Shown: positions 1 to 8,924 of the stretch, one piece after another
Position numbering within the stretch: position 1 is the first letter of the stretch
How the letters are laid out: every line of letters begins with the position of its first letter
From: Paenibacillus eucommiae
GTDB taxonomy: Bacteria; Bacillota; Bacilli; Paenibacillales; NBRC-103111
Length of the DNA stretch: 64,000 bases
NCBI RefSeq assembly: GCF_017874215.1
Contig: NZ_JAGGLB010000043.1
Coordinates: 1 to 64,000, forward strand
Direction of reading: 5' to 3'
Made by a program: the position numbers and the translations under genes
Notes under the pieces: generated by a model
Databases searched by the model: none
What the model saw: the letters and a program-made list of their open reading frames with translations, nothing else
What the model was told of the DNA's origin: nothing

Positions 1-210
1 TGTTTATAGCTCTGCAATGTGTTAGTCCTAACAACATTGTAACCTATGTGTGAACAAATTGGAGCTGTCTTACGTTCATCATAACTCTCTCAGCTACAAT
101 CGAACGAACACCAAGCTCAAACGGACAGCCATTAAGGGTTTTCCTTTGGCTGTTGGAGGCGATTTCCTAGCGGGCAAAGACGCTGGGGTGAAAAATGAGG
201 GACCTGTTAT

Positions 211-234
211 TTTACCGATGTTTTTCATCGTTAA
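211..234. repeat. dispersed CGATG-T5-CATCG palindrome
   Basis: Short palindrome with a T5 loop between CCGATG and CATCGTT arms. It is the same motif seen at 4786-4808 and in the four-copy array at 46918-47104. It lies between genes, close to the terminator of the minus-strand operon. Confidence 0.6.
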
Positions 235-262
235 AGGGATAGTCAATACAATAATATCAACA

Positions 263-297
263 GAAACAGGCTGCCAATCAACTTGGCAGCCTGTTTC
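263..297 (-). terminator. strong intrinsic terminator, end of isomerase operon
   Basis: Perfect 15-bp stem (263-277 with 283-297) and a 5-nt loop, 14 bp past the stop of the minus-strand isomerase gene. The minus-strand side is followed by a T-rich stretch. The rest of 1-310 shows only the palindrome at 211-234 and no gene I can support. Confidence 0.85.
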
Positions 298-310
298 GTT
301 AAGGCAAAGC

Positions 311-1141
311 TTATTTAGCTTCGCCGCCGAAGATAATGTCGAGATGGCGAGACGTGTCATAGATCAGCTGCAGCGGATCAGCGGCGTAAATGCCCAGCTC
401 AGCAGTGACTGTGTCTGTGTAGCCGATTTCCTGCAGAGCCTCACGGACAGCCTTCCAATTGACATCTCCCGCAAGCAGGGAGACAAAGCCATTGCCGTTG
501 CCTACAGCTGTCAAGAAGTCCTTGACGTGAATCTTGAAGATGCGATCACCCAGGATACGGATCCATTGTTCCGGGTAGCCATACAATAAAATGTTACCTA
601 CATCGAAGTACACACCAACGTTAGGTGAACCAATTTCATCCACATAGCGCGCCATCTCTAGGGGAGATAGCAAGAATTTATTCCATACATTCTCAACGCC
701 GATGCGGGTATTGCGTTTCTCAGCTTCTGGTGCCAGCAGCTTCAGTTCACCTAGGCTGCGTTCGTAGCATTGATCATACGAAGTATCAGGGTTAACCGCA
801 CCTGGGACGACTAACACAGTGTCAATGCCAAGCAGCTCAGCCAGCTCCAGCTGTTTAGTGACAACGCGGCGTCCCTGCTCACGCACGGAGGCGTCTGCTG
901 AGGACAGCGGGTGCTGCCACAACAGGCCAGTTGACAGGCTGCGCAGCTGAAGTCCATGGCTGCGGGCTAGATTGCCAATTTTTTCAGCTTCTGCCGCGGT
1001 TGTATCCATCGTCAAGCCAATGCTTCCCGGCTCGTATAAATTTAATTCCACAGCATCATAGCCAGCACTGCTGCTAACTGCCAGGACCTGCTCCAGGGAT
1101 GTATCGGATTTAAAACACCATTGATTAATAGATTTTAACAA
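311..1141 (-). CDS. sugar phosphate isomerase/epimerase (xylose isomerase-like TIM barrel)
   Basis: 276 residues, the usual length of the AP-endonuclease-2/xylose isomerase-like TIM-barrel family. These cytosolic enzymes isomerise or epimerise sugars and inositol derivatives using a divalent metal. Family-like stretches are AVELNLYEPG near residue 33 (barrel strand with acidic ligand), GVENVWN near 148, YFDVGN near 180 and KIHVKDF near 205. The start is taken as TTG at 1141, which has GGAAGGAG eight bases upstream. It lies 20 bp downstream of the Gfo/Idh oxidoreductase and ends just before a strong terminator, so the two form an operon. Such pairs usually act in sequential oxidation and isomerisation of an imported sugar or inositol; the substrate cannot be read from the sequence. 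Confidence 0.88.
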   Translation of the reverse strand: MLKSINQWCFKSDTSLEQVLAVSSSAGYDAVELNLYEPGSIGLTMDTTAAEAEKIGNLARSHGLQLRSLSTGLLWQHPLSSADASVREQGRRVVTKQLELAELLGIDTVLVVPGAVNPDTSYDQCYERSLGELKLLAPEAEKRNTRIGVENVWNKFLLSPLEMARYVDEIGSPNVGVYFDVGNILLYGYPEQWIRILGDRIFKIHVKDFLTAVGNGNGFVSLLAGDVNWKAVREALQEIGYTDTVTAELGIYAADPLQLIYDTSRHLDIIFGGEAK

Positions 1142-1161
1142 GGTTATTTCTCCTTCCCTAT

Positions 1162-2127
1162 TTAGAGGGTAATGGACTTTCCTGCCGCGGCTGATTCATT
1201 GGCTGCCAAAGTTACGGCTAAAGTTACAGCTGCATCGGAATAATCACACAGCACCAAGCTTGGTTGGTTCGTTCTAACAGCCTCGACAAATGCCTTGTCC
1301 TGCTCATAGTAAAAATCGACTTCCGAGACTTCAGTCAGATCTTGATTATCATCCTTGATACGTAATGTCATGCCATCAATGGAGAGGAAGAAGTCTTGAC
1401 CATAGAACTCTACGCCGCCGCGCCCTACATATTTCGCCAAGCAGCTGCTTGTTATATTACCGATGGCTCCCGATTCCAGGACGAAGGATACAGTTCCAAC
1501 ATCATAAGCTGTTGCTTCTGGGTCGATTTTTTGGATAGATCTTTGTTCATGAATGGCATGGACTTCCTTGAATTCACCTGCCAAGTAACGGATTAAATCA
1601 AGCTGATGCGTCGACTGCTCTACTAGCTGCCCGCCTGATTGCTCCATCATTCTCCACCATCTTACACCTGGCATATCGCCAAGACGGTATGACAACACCA
1701 AATCGATTTGTTTGTCGGCCAGATAGGCTTTCGCTTTAGCGACGATGTCTTGGTAACGCAAGCAATATCCGGAGGAATGAATGATGCCAGACTCACGAAT
1801 AATCTGTTCTTTAATTTTAACTTCTTCCATATGTAAGCCCACAGGTTTCTCCGACAGCAGATGAATCCCTTTGCGAGCAGCAGCTTCTTCAATACCTGAG
1901 CGCGAAAAAGGAGGCGTGCATATAAATAAAGCATCAATTTCTCCTGAATCGATCAACTGCTCGGTGCTTTCATAAGACTTGGCTCCGTAAGTTTCGGCAA
2001 CCTCTTTGGATCTGGTTTGATTAATATCGAATACGGCGGTGATTTGGGCGTGTTCTACCTTTTTTAACGTGTTGATGTGATGCTCAGCTATCCCGCCAAC
2101 ACCTATAAATCCGATTCTAACTGCCAT
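1162..2127 (-). CDS. Gfo/Idh/MocA family NAD(P)-dependent oxidoreductase
   Basis: 321 residues. The N-terminal Rossmann fold starts with IGFIGVGGIAEHH (dinucleotide-binding glycine motif, residues 5-17). The family EKP motif appears in LLSEKPVGLHM near residue 94, where the lysine is normally catalytic. The C-terminal alpha/beta substrate domain includes QLVEQSTHQLDLIRYL near 165-180, with the conserved histidine. Family members oxidise or reduce sugars, inositols or their derivatives. It is first in a two-gene operon with the TIM-barrel isomerase. The start has a GGGAGGAG site about 10 bases upstream. The exact substrate is unknown. Confidence 0.92.
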   Translation of the reverse strand: MAVRIGFIGVGGIAEHHINTLKKVEHAQITAVFDINQTRSKEVAETYGAKSYESTEQLIDSGEIDALFICTPPFSRSGIEEAAARKGIHLLSEKPVGLHMEEVKIKEQIIRESGIIHSSGYCLRYQDIVAKAKAYLADKQIDLVLSYRLGDMPGVRWWRMMEQSGGQLVEQSTHQLDLIRYLAGEFKEVHAIHEQRSIQKIDPEATAYDVGTVSFVLESGAIGNITSSCLAKYVGRGGVEFYGQDFFLSIDGMTLRIKDDNQDLTEVSEVDFYYEQDKAFVEAVRTNQPSLVLCDYSDAAVTLAVTLAANESAAAGKSITL

Positions 2128-2298
2128 TAGTAAACTACTCCTCCCGAATCTGTTCTACTGTTAATAAAATGATTCATTGCACACTACAGTAAAAGGATAA
2201 TATATTCGGAAGTAATTGTAGTTATTGAAATCGAAAAATAATTTACACAAAACGCCGCCAGCTTCATAGAAACGGGTAAAACGATAGAAACGGGAGAT

Positions 2299-3084
2299 TT
2301 ACCCGCGGCGCTGCATTTTTCGCCATTCTGATGGCGAGACGCCTTCTGTCTGTTTAAACCATTGGGAAAAAGAGTGCAGCCGGTTAAAACCGATTTGATC
2401 GGCAATTTCCATAATGTCTTTGTTGGAAGAGCTTAAGAGCCACTTGGCTTCGGCCATTCGGCACTGCTGCTGGTATTGCTTGGGGCTCATATGATAAATT
2501 TGTTCGAACAGACGCCGAAATCCTGCTTCCGATAAACCGGCGAGTACAGCCATACCCGATATTTGCACACCTTGCTGCAAATTCTCTCTAATATAATCAG
2601 CAGCTTTGGTGATCGTAAGAGCTTGCTGATCCTTTTGTGAATGCTCCAGTAGAAATAGAACCATGACTTCGGTCCAAGATATATAGTTCCACGATTTTTC
2701 TTTGAGTTGAGACGCTTTAATCCGCAGCCATTCGCGGAACAGCTTTTCGAATCGATCTTTATCTAGCCGGGAAAGGGCGAAGAGGGTCGGGTTCTTTTCG
2801 TTGACAAGCATTTGCAGCAGTTCAGTCATTCGTGTAGGCATCCCTTCCAAATGAATGACGCCATAGCGGCTCCTGCCAATTCCCTCAAAACGGTGCGATA
2901 CAAGGGAGGGAATGAGGATGACATGGCCGGCCTCGAGCATCTCTTTGCCATTCTCCCATTCGAAGACGCCTTGGCCCTCTAACAGGATACTGATCTCTAA
3001 CGTAATATGACTATGAAATCCAGGGTCCTGCCAATCTTTATCGTTACTGCCTATAAAGCTTCGAATTTGGAATTCAGTCTGCAT
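2299..3084 (-). CDS. AraC family transcriptional regulator with N-terminal cupin
   Basis: About 261 residues. The N-terminal half is a cupin-like sensor (HSHITLEISILLEGQG, then GHVILIPSLVSHRF). The C-terminal half holds two helix-turn-helix motifs of the AraC type (GMAVLAGLSEAGFRRLFEQ, then DIMEIADQIGFNRLHSFSQWFK and GVSPSEWR). I chose ATG at 3084 because GGAGG lies seven bases upstream; an in-frame TTG three bases earlier is less well placed. It is transcribed toward the Gfo/Idh-isomerase operon on the same strand with a gap of about 170 bp. It probably regulates that operon or the nitrilase gene; this is inference from position. Confidence 0.9.
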   Translation of the reverse strand: MQTEFQIRSFIGSNDKDWQDPGFHSHITLEISILLEGQGVFEWENGKEMLEAGHVILIPSLVSHRFEGIGRSRYGVIHLEGMPTRMTELLQMLVNEKNPTLFALSRLDKDRFEKLFREWLRIKASQLKEKSWNYISWTEVMVLFLLEHSQKDQQALTITKAADYIRENLQQGVQISGMAVLAGLSEAGFRRLFEQIYHMSPKQYQQQCRMAEAKWLLSSSNKDIMEIADQIGFNRLHSFSQWFKQTEGVSPSEWRKMQRRG

Positions 3085-3628
3085 CAATAAACCTCCACAA
3101 TAATATGAAGCTGCTTGTACCTATATGGAAATACTAAACCAATTTTACACTTAAGTAAATGAATACGAGGAAGCAAACGCATTAAAATGGAATATAGCTG
3201 TATTAGCTCTGTATGTTTTCGCATTTTTCCGTATTTGCTCCGTATTTCATCTTTCATCTATTTTTGCTCAGAAATTTCCGGATTGCTCCTAGAGCGCTCT
3301 GGAATTGTTCTGTTATTAACCTATATTTGATCTTATTACCCTATAATTGACCTTGATTGAGCGAAAATATTGTTTGTGAATATATGATGTTAGTCAAAGA
3401 TTTTGATGCCAGAATCGAGGTGGGATTTTCCTGCGGCCATGCAGAATCGTAATTGAAGAGGAAAGGGGAAAGTCACTCTTGACGCCTGTTCCAGCTTCCA
3501 GTATGATCAACGAGAACAGTAATTTGGGTTGTGATTTTGAAGGCTCGAATAGTTCGTACATCGGCTAGTTGTAATGAGCACTTATCTATTCAAAACATAT
3601 TAAAATTCTAGAACGAGGGGATAATCGG
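3085..3628. other. intergenic region, divergent promoters presumed
   Basis: About 540 bp between the divergent AraC and nitrilase genes. It is AT-rich, and I could not find a convincing gene, riboswitch or strong palindrome. It should hold the promoters for both flanking genes. A GAGGGG site just before 3629 serves the nitrilase gene. Confidence 0.5.
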
Positions 3629-4576
3629 ATGGCTAAATGGGTCAAAATCAGCACAATTGGTATGGAGCAGTATTCAACAAAGGAAACATTAACGACAAGA
3701 CAGTCTTTGGAAAAGGTCAAGGAATACATTCGCAGTCAAATCAGGCAGGTTCTGCCGGATCAGCCGGATCTGATCGTATTGCCCGAATGGTGCGATATTC
3801 CGCAATCACATACGGGCAGCCAGGAGCTGCGCAGCGAATTTGTAAAGGAAAGAGGAAGCGAAGTCCGTGAGCTGCTGGCGGCAATAGCGCGTGAAAATAA
3901 TTGCTACATCACGTATCCGACTCTAATAGAAGCAGAAGACGGTACGTATCGCAACACGATGCAGTTAATTGATAGAAGCGGTGAGATCGCAGGATTTTAC
4001 AACAAAAACCATGCAGTTATTATTGAGGTGGAAGAAAATATTTTGTGCGGCAAGGATGCCAATGTCATCGAATGTGATTTTGGGCGTGTTGCCTGCGCGA
4101 TTTGCTTTGATTTAAATTTTGATCCGATTCGCTTGAAATACGTGGAAGCAAAGCCGGATATTATCCTTTTTCCTTCTATGTACCATGGCGGTATTATGCA
4201 GTCTTATTGGGCCTATTCCTGCCGTTCTTATTTTGTAGGAGCGGTTCCGCGTCACCCAAGTGCCATTCTCAATCCGCTGGGAGATATCGTGGCCACTTCA
4301 ACGAATTACTTTAATTTTGTTACAGCAAAAGTAAATCTCGATTATGTCACGGCTCATCTGGGCTACAATTTTGAGAAAATCGCTGCCATGCGTGAAAAAT
4401 ACGGACCTAAAGTAAATGTATATGATCCCGGCAATTTGGGACCGGTACTGATTACCAGTGAATCAGACGAAATAACCGCGCTGGAAATGACTCAGGCATT
4501 TGAGATTGAGCTGTTGGATGATTATTTTGCCCGCTCCCTTGCTTGTCAAGCCGATCCTGCAAATATAGAGAAGTAA
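3629..4576 (+). CDS. carbon-nitrogen hydrolase (nitrilase superfamily)
   Basis: 315 residues. The nitrilase-superfamily triad is visible: Glu53 in LPEWCD, Lys126 in FYNKNHA and Cys159 in CAICFDLNFDP. These enzymes hydrolyse amide or nitrile bonds through the cysteine thiol and act in the cytoplasm. No signal peptide is present. ATG at 3629 has a GAGGGG site upstream. It is alone on the plus strand, followed by a weak terminator at 4674-4712 and then the two-component genes. The substrate is not evident; an amide of a glycan-derived or plant compound would fit the surrounding catabolic locus, but that is inference. Confidence 0.9.
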   Translation: MAKWVKISTIGMEQYSTKETLTTRQSLEKVKEYIRSQIRQVLPDQPDLIVLPEWCDIPQSHTGSQELRSEFVKERGSEVRELLAAIARENNCYITYPTLIEAEDGTYRNTMQLIDRSGEIAGFYNKNHAVIIEVEENILCGKDANVIECDFGRVACAICFDLNFDPIRLKYVEAKPDIILFPSMYHGGIMQSYWAYSCRSYFVGAVPRHPSAILNPLGDIVATSTNYFNFVTAKVNLDYVTAHLGYNFEKIAAMREKYGPKVNVYDPGNLGPVLITSESDEITALEMTQAFEIELLDDYFARSLACQADPANIEK

Positions 4577-4673
4577 TTGCTCGGCACGGCGTAAGGAGAA
4601 TTACAACTATAGTTATAGTTTCAATTACATTTATAATTACAGTTGCAGCTATATATAGTTTTACAACTAAAGG

Positions 4674-4712
4674 ATAAAAACCGTGTAGGGCCATTCCCTT
4701 GCGGTTTTTTTA
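4674..4712 (+). terminator. intrinsic terminator after nitrilase gene
   Basis: A short stem (AAAAACCG pairing with CGGTTTTT) ends in a T-run. It lies about 100 bp after the nitrilase stop, behind an AT-rich stretch with several TTACAACTA-like short repeats (4600-4670). Confidence 0.6.
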
Positions 4713-4785
4713 TTGTTTAATTAGAAAGGAGTAAGACCTATAGTAGCAGCCCGTCCGTCTTCCCTGAATTGAATGTGTACTTCAC

Positions 4786-4808
4786 TTAACGATGTTTTTG
4801 ATCGTTAA
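4786..4808. repeat. dispersed TAACGAT palindrome
   Basis: Perfect arms TTAACGAT and ATCGTTAA around a 7-nt T-rich loop. A degraded second copy sits at about 4841-4858. It belongs to the same family as 211-234 and the array at 46918-47104. Confidence 0.7.
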
Positions 4809-4896
4809 AGGAAGTGTTTCCAGTTAAGCAGCCACTTTGATGATGATTTTCATCGTTATACGAGGACAAATGGCCCATCTGGGTAGATAAAAGGGA

Positions 4897-4965
4897 AACA
4901 CATCTTTAACAGCGGCTGGAGCCCACATCCCTTTCCTCCCTCCAAGCACTAAGTAAACGAACGCA
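4897..4965. repeat. imperfect duplicate of sequence at 8680-8750
   Basis: About 65 bp starting with ATCTTTAACAGCGG and running through a CCCTCC-rich stretch. It recurs with scattered substitutions at 8687-8752. One copy lies upstream of the histidine kinase gene, the other upstream of the first permease gene. Confidence 0.6.
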
Positions 4966-5034
4966 GCTATCAATGGAAGTCACGTCAAGTATTTTTCTCA
5001 TTTTCGTGCTAATATGAGGGAGAGGTGGTTGCCT

Positions 5035-6888
5035 ATGTTCAAGCTCTTTTACCGGAAATATATAAAAAGCAAGCTTTTTTCCAAAATTTTGCTGGCGAAT
5101 ATTGCGATTATGATAGCTACCATTGCAATTCTGGTTGTCATCGTTTCGGAAAATATATCCAAAGGCACAAGGGAGAAAGAAATTAATTTCAACACCCAAA
5201 TATTGGAAAGTGTTAGAAAGTATTACGATGAGAAGCAGGGCGTGGTGAAGCAGATGCTTCAACAAATTTATTACAATCCGGATTCTTATTCTTTCATTTT
5301 TGAGCTGCTTGCGACATTTGATCCGGCCAATTACAGCTATATTGAAAAGAAAGGGAAAATGGACGCTTTTTTATATTCCAATTTTATTCGGGATACGGAC
5401 ATTTCCAACATTGCGGTTTATTCCAAAAATAATGACAAGTCGTATTTGTATTCCTCGAACAGTTGGGATATTGGAAGTGAGCTATATTTTAAACATATGG
5501 ATTGGTTTCAGGATTTTAATGATAACCTTTATGGCCTTAAAGTAACTCCAGCTTATCGCTCCAATGTGACTAATCAGCAAAATAAGTGGGTGTTTACGAT
5601 CGGCGCCAATTTGAAGTCTTCGGATATTACCCGTAACGATGGTGTGCTGCTGGTCAATTTTAATGCGGAGTCGATTAAGCTCGCTTATGGACAGTATGAA
5701 AGCCAAATTAAAGGCGCTATACTTATTTTTGATCCGAAGGGGGAAGTGATTTTCGATTCTTCATCGGTCTATTATGGCAAAAAGAATCCTTATTTCGAGA
5801 GTATTGCAAGCACAGATGCCCATGAACTGGCCGATGCTACGAATGTGATTAATGTGCTGCGAGCCGGTGATGGCTCGATTGTAGCGGGAATTATTCCGAA
5901 GAAAGAGATGTTTACGGAGGTCAGATCGGTTAAGAACCAAATTTATATCGCCGGGTTTATATGCGTTATTTTATCCGTTATGCTTAATATCGTCAGCATC
6001 TCTCTATTTTCCAAGCGGGTAAAAACGATCGTCAAAGCTATTCAGGAGCTTCCCCAGGGGAATGTGCTGAAGCCAATCGAATTAAAGCCTACGGGAGATG
6101 AGCTCGGGCAAATTGCTTTTCGCTTCAATATAATGCAGGAAAAACTGATTGAATATATTCAAGATGTGTACATCGCGGAAATCAAGTATAAAAATGCTGC
6201 TTTTGCCGCGCTGCAGTCACAGATTAACCCTCACTTCCTGTCCAATACGCTGGAGGCGATTCGCATGAAGGCAGTAAAGGATGGAAATGAAGAGGTAGCT
6301 GATATGGTCTATATTCTCTCGATTTTATTCAGGAATACGCTCAAAACGGGGAAAATGGTGAAAATTAAAGAGGAAATCATGCACTGTGAGCTTTACCTCA
6401 AGCTGTTCTCTTACAGATACCGAGACAAGCTAACCGTGAGCATTGATGTGGAGAAGCAAATTATGAATGATTTAACCGGCAAGCTCCTGCTTCAGCCGAT
6501 TGTGGAGAATTGTGTTTTTCATGGATTTGATTTGACCCAAAGTGGGCACCGCATTATGATAAAAGGATATCGCGAAAATGAAGAGATCTTGTTTACAATC
6601 GAGGATAATGGCAGAGGTATAGAAACCGGGAAACTGGCACAAATTCAAGATCAGCTTAAGCGTGTGGGAACTATGAATTTGGATATGAACACGGACATGG
6701 AACTGGTGGACATGGATTCGGATCGAAGCATAGGCATGCTTAATGTTCATGAGAGGATCAAGTTCCTGTTTGGAGATCAATTTGGTTTGGAGCTGATGAG
6801 TGATCAGGGCGTGGGGACGACAGTTCGAATCCGGGTTCCTGTTCTCAAAAGGGAGGAGCTGCAAGGTGTACAAAATTCTGCTGGTTGA
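5035..6888 (+). CDS. YesM-type sensor histidine kinase
   Basis: 617 residues. There is a TM helix at about 17-38, an extracellular sensor region to about 300, and a second TM helix (GFICVILSVMLNIVSISLF) followed by a HAMP linker. The His_kinase domain holds the phospho-acceptor in QINPHFLSNTLEAIRMK, and the HATPase domain has PIVENCVFHGF (N box) and EDNGRGI (G1 box). It should phosphorylate the response regulator encoded next, whose GTG start overlaps the end of this gene by 23 bp. I chose ATG at 5035 because GAGAGGTGG lies just upstream; an earlier in-frame ATG (5014) overlaps that site. The pair probably senses an extracellular carbohydrate and controls the ABC transporter downstream (inference from context). 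Confidence 0.93.
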   Translation: MFKLFYRKYIKSKLFSKILLANIAIMIATIAILVVIVSENISKGTREKEINFNTQILESVRKYYDEKQGVVKQMLQQIYYNPDSYSFIFELLATFDPANYSYIEKKGKMDAFLYSNFIRDTDISNIAVYSKNNDKSYLYSSNSWDIGSELYFKHMDWFQDFNDNLYGLKVTPAYRSNVTNQQNKWVFTIGANLKSSDITRNDGVLLVNFNAESIKLAYGQYESQIKGAILIFDPKGEVIFDSSSVYYGKKNPYFESIASTDAHELADATNVINVLRAGDGSIVAGIIPKKEMFTEVRSVKNQIYIAGFICVILSVMLNIVSISLFSKRVKTIVKAIQELPQGNVLKPIELKPTGDELGQIAFRFNIMQEKLIEYIQDVYIAEIKYKNAAFAALQSQINPHFLSNTLEAIRMKAVKDGNEEVADMVYILSILFRNTLKTGKMVKIKEEIMHCELYLKLFSYRYRDKLTVSIDVEKQIMNDLTGKLLLQPIVENCVFHGFDLTQSGHRIMIKGYRENEEILFTIEDNGRGIETGKLAQIQDQLKRVGTMNLDMNTDMELVDMDSDRSIGMLNVHERIKFLFGDQFGLELMSDQGVGTTVRIRVPVLKREELQGVQNSAG

Positions 6889-8446
6889 TGATGAACCGCT
6901 TATTCTGGAAGGGCTCGAGCATCTTATAAAATGGGAAGAATACGGGATCGAAATCGTCGGAAAGGTACCAAGCGGGGAAGAAGCGATCGCTTTTCTTAAG
7001 CGCAAGCAGGTGGATATTGTGCTGACGGACATTCGAATGCCAGGACTCAGCGGTCTGGATGTTATCGAATTTGTAAAATCACAGGAAATGAACACCCGAT
7101 GTATGATCTTAAGCGGATATGATGAATTCGAGTATGTCAAAAAAGCAGCCATGCTTGGAATTGATAATTATTTGCTGAAGCCTGTAAATAAGGAGGAATT
7201 GTCCGCTACCCTGCTAAGTGTAATCGAAAGACTGGAGAAGCAAGCCTCTTCGGTTGAAAAGCAGCGGTATGTGCGGGAGGCACTGGACATTTTAAGAGAC
7301 AATGTATTGGTCCGGCTCGTTTCTGATACGATAAGTCAGCAGGATTTTATGGACAAGTGTTTGTTTCTGAATATCGATTTTGATTATGAATTTTTTATTA
7401 CAGCTATCATTAGGAAATCGAAGAATCATTTAACGGGGGATCAATTGAACTCGCATGACGATGAATTGATTCATTATGGGCTGCGTAATATTTGTGAAGA
7501 AATGATTATGCGCGATATCCATCTGACGGGCCTAGTATTTCAGGATACGGAGGATGATATTGTCCTGTTGTTTATGGACGAGAAAGGCTTGGATCCCTTG
7601 CAGGTAAAGTCCCTTTTGCAGGAGACGATTGTTAATATTCAATCATTTCTGAAGCAGGATGTTTTTGTAACGATGGGCACCATGGAATGCGGTCAGGGCG
7701 ACATACATGTAAGCTATGACAAGGCAAAGCAGCTGCAGCATTATTCTTTGATTTACCCGGTCAATCAGGTCATTCATGTAAGCGATATCGATTTGCAGCG
7801 TGACCGGAGAGAAGGGGCGCTGGAGATCAATTTTGAACAATTGGAAGCGGCATTCCTAAAGCGCGAGAAGGAAGAGGCTGCGTCCATCATCCAAAGCATC
7901 TACAAGCAAATGGAACAAATGGAGCATAAGACGCCTTCTTTGGTGCAGAATGTGACGATTGAAATTATGTTTCATCTGATCCGCAGCAGTAAAGGAAGCA
8001 GCTCAAATAATGAGCAGCTGGACATTAACGGCAAGACGGCGTTGATCCATATCCTAAGCAAAAAAACGATGAGTGAAATTTCTGAAGCCATTGTTGAAAG
8101 CATCCATCACATGATTGATTATAAGGATAAAAACGAGAATCCGATGATCCAAAAAGTGCTGAAAACCATTGCAGAGCGCTACAGCAGCGAAATTAGCTTA
8201 CAGTCACTTGCAGACACTTTTTTCATAAATAGTGCTTACCTTGGTCAATTGTTCAAAAAAGAAACCGGCCAGTTGTTTACGTCCTATTTAAACCAGTACC
8301 GAATAGAGAGAGCGAAGGAACTGCTGATGAACAGAGCACTATCGGCCAAGCAAATTGCCCTGGAGGTCGGTTATCCAAATGCAGACTACTTCTACAAAGT
8401 GTTCAAAAAAACAACAGGGGTTTATCCATCAGAATATAAGCAATAG
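6866..8446 (+). CDS. YesN-type response regulator with AraC output domain
   Basis: 526 residues from GTG at 6866 (GGGAGGAG at 6851-6858), giving the typical start MYKILLVDDEP. The receiver domain (1-125) contains the DD pair, the phospho-acceptor Asp in VLTDIRMPG and the conserved Lys in LLKPVNKEE. A long middle region of the YesN type follows. The C-terminal AraC domain has two helix-turn-helix motifs (LADTFFINSAYLGQLFKK and AKQIALEVGYPNADYFYKVFK, then GVYPSEYK). It overlaps the kinase gene, so translation is likely coupled. It probably activates the transporter operon that begins at 8925. Confidence 0.94.
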   Translation: MYKILLVDDEPLILEGLEHLIKWEEYGIEIVGKVPSGEEAIAFLKRKQVDIVLTDIRMPGLSGLDVIEFVKSQEMNTRCMILSGYDEFEYVKKAAMLGIDNYLLKPVNKEELSATLLSVIERLEKQASSVEKQRYVREALDILRDNVLVRLVSDTISQQDFMDKCLFLNIDFDYEFFITAIIRKSKNHLTGDQLNSHDDELIHYGLRNICEEMIMRDIHLTGLVFQDTEDDIVLLFMDEKGLDPLQVKSLLQETIVNIQSFLKQDVFVTMGTMECGQGDIHVSYDKAKQLQHYSLIYPVNQVIHVSDIDLQRDRREGALEINFEQLEAAFLKREKEEAASIIQSIYKQMEQMEHKTPSLVQNVTIEIMFHLIRSSKGSSSNNEQLDINGKTALIHILSKKTMSEISEAIVESIHHMIDYKDKNENPMIQKVLKTIAERYSSEISLQSLADTFFINSAYLGQLFKKETGQLFTSYLNQYRIERAKELLMNRALSAKQIALEVGYPNADYFYKVFKKTTGVYPSEYKQ

Positions 8447-8457
8447 CAATAACGAGC

Positions 8458-8491
8458 AGAAGGAGCGGCGCGAAGGTGCCCTTCTTTTTTT
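8458..8491 (+). terminator. intrinsic terminator after response regulator
   Basis: GC-containing hairpin with AGAAGG and CCTTCT arms followed by a run of T. It begins 12 bp after the regulator stop. Confidence 0.8.
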
Positions 8492-8641
8492 GTTCTCTGA
8501 GGCAAAGAATTTCATATTGTCACTATCCCTTTACCTCAGGAGTCAGACCTCTGCTGGTTGTCCGTTTGAGCTTGTGCTTGTTTATGGATTGGTTGCTGGT
8601 ATAGGGAGCTTGCTATGGGGTGGAGAGCGTAGCGTCCGCAT

Positions 8642-8696
8642 TTAAAGATTTGTTCCAACCTCCATATCCATTACATTTAAGGGAACAAATCTTTAA
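8642..8696. repeat. 15-bp perfect inverted repeat with 25-nt loop
   Basis: TTAAAGATTTGTTCC at 8642-8656 pairs exactly with GGAACAAATCTTTAA at 8682-8696. No T-run follows, so it is not a classic terminator. It lies 230 bp upstream of the permease gene and runs into the duplicated segment shared with 4897-4965. The remainder of 8492-8924 shows no gene. Confidence 0.75.
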
Positions 8697-8924
8697 CAGC
8701 GGTTGAAACCCACAGTCCTTCCCTCCCCCAATGCACCCAAATAAACAAACATGCCCCTCAAAGGACGCCCAAGAAGAGCGTCGCTCAACATCTATAATCA
8801 AGTCGGTAATTTCAAAGTTTTTACCGTTGTGAGGAGGGGGGCTGCAGGTTAAGATGATTATATAGAATTCTGCGCAGATCTACGAAGAAGGTTTTGCCAA
8901 GGCAAAACTCAAAAGAGGTGACCC

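Noticed and set aside
50..589. Plus-strand protein of 179 residues
   Set aside because: It is antisense to the isomerase gene and its terminator, with no ribosome site or family.
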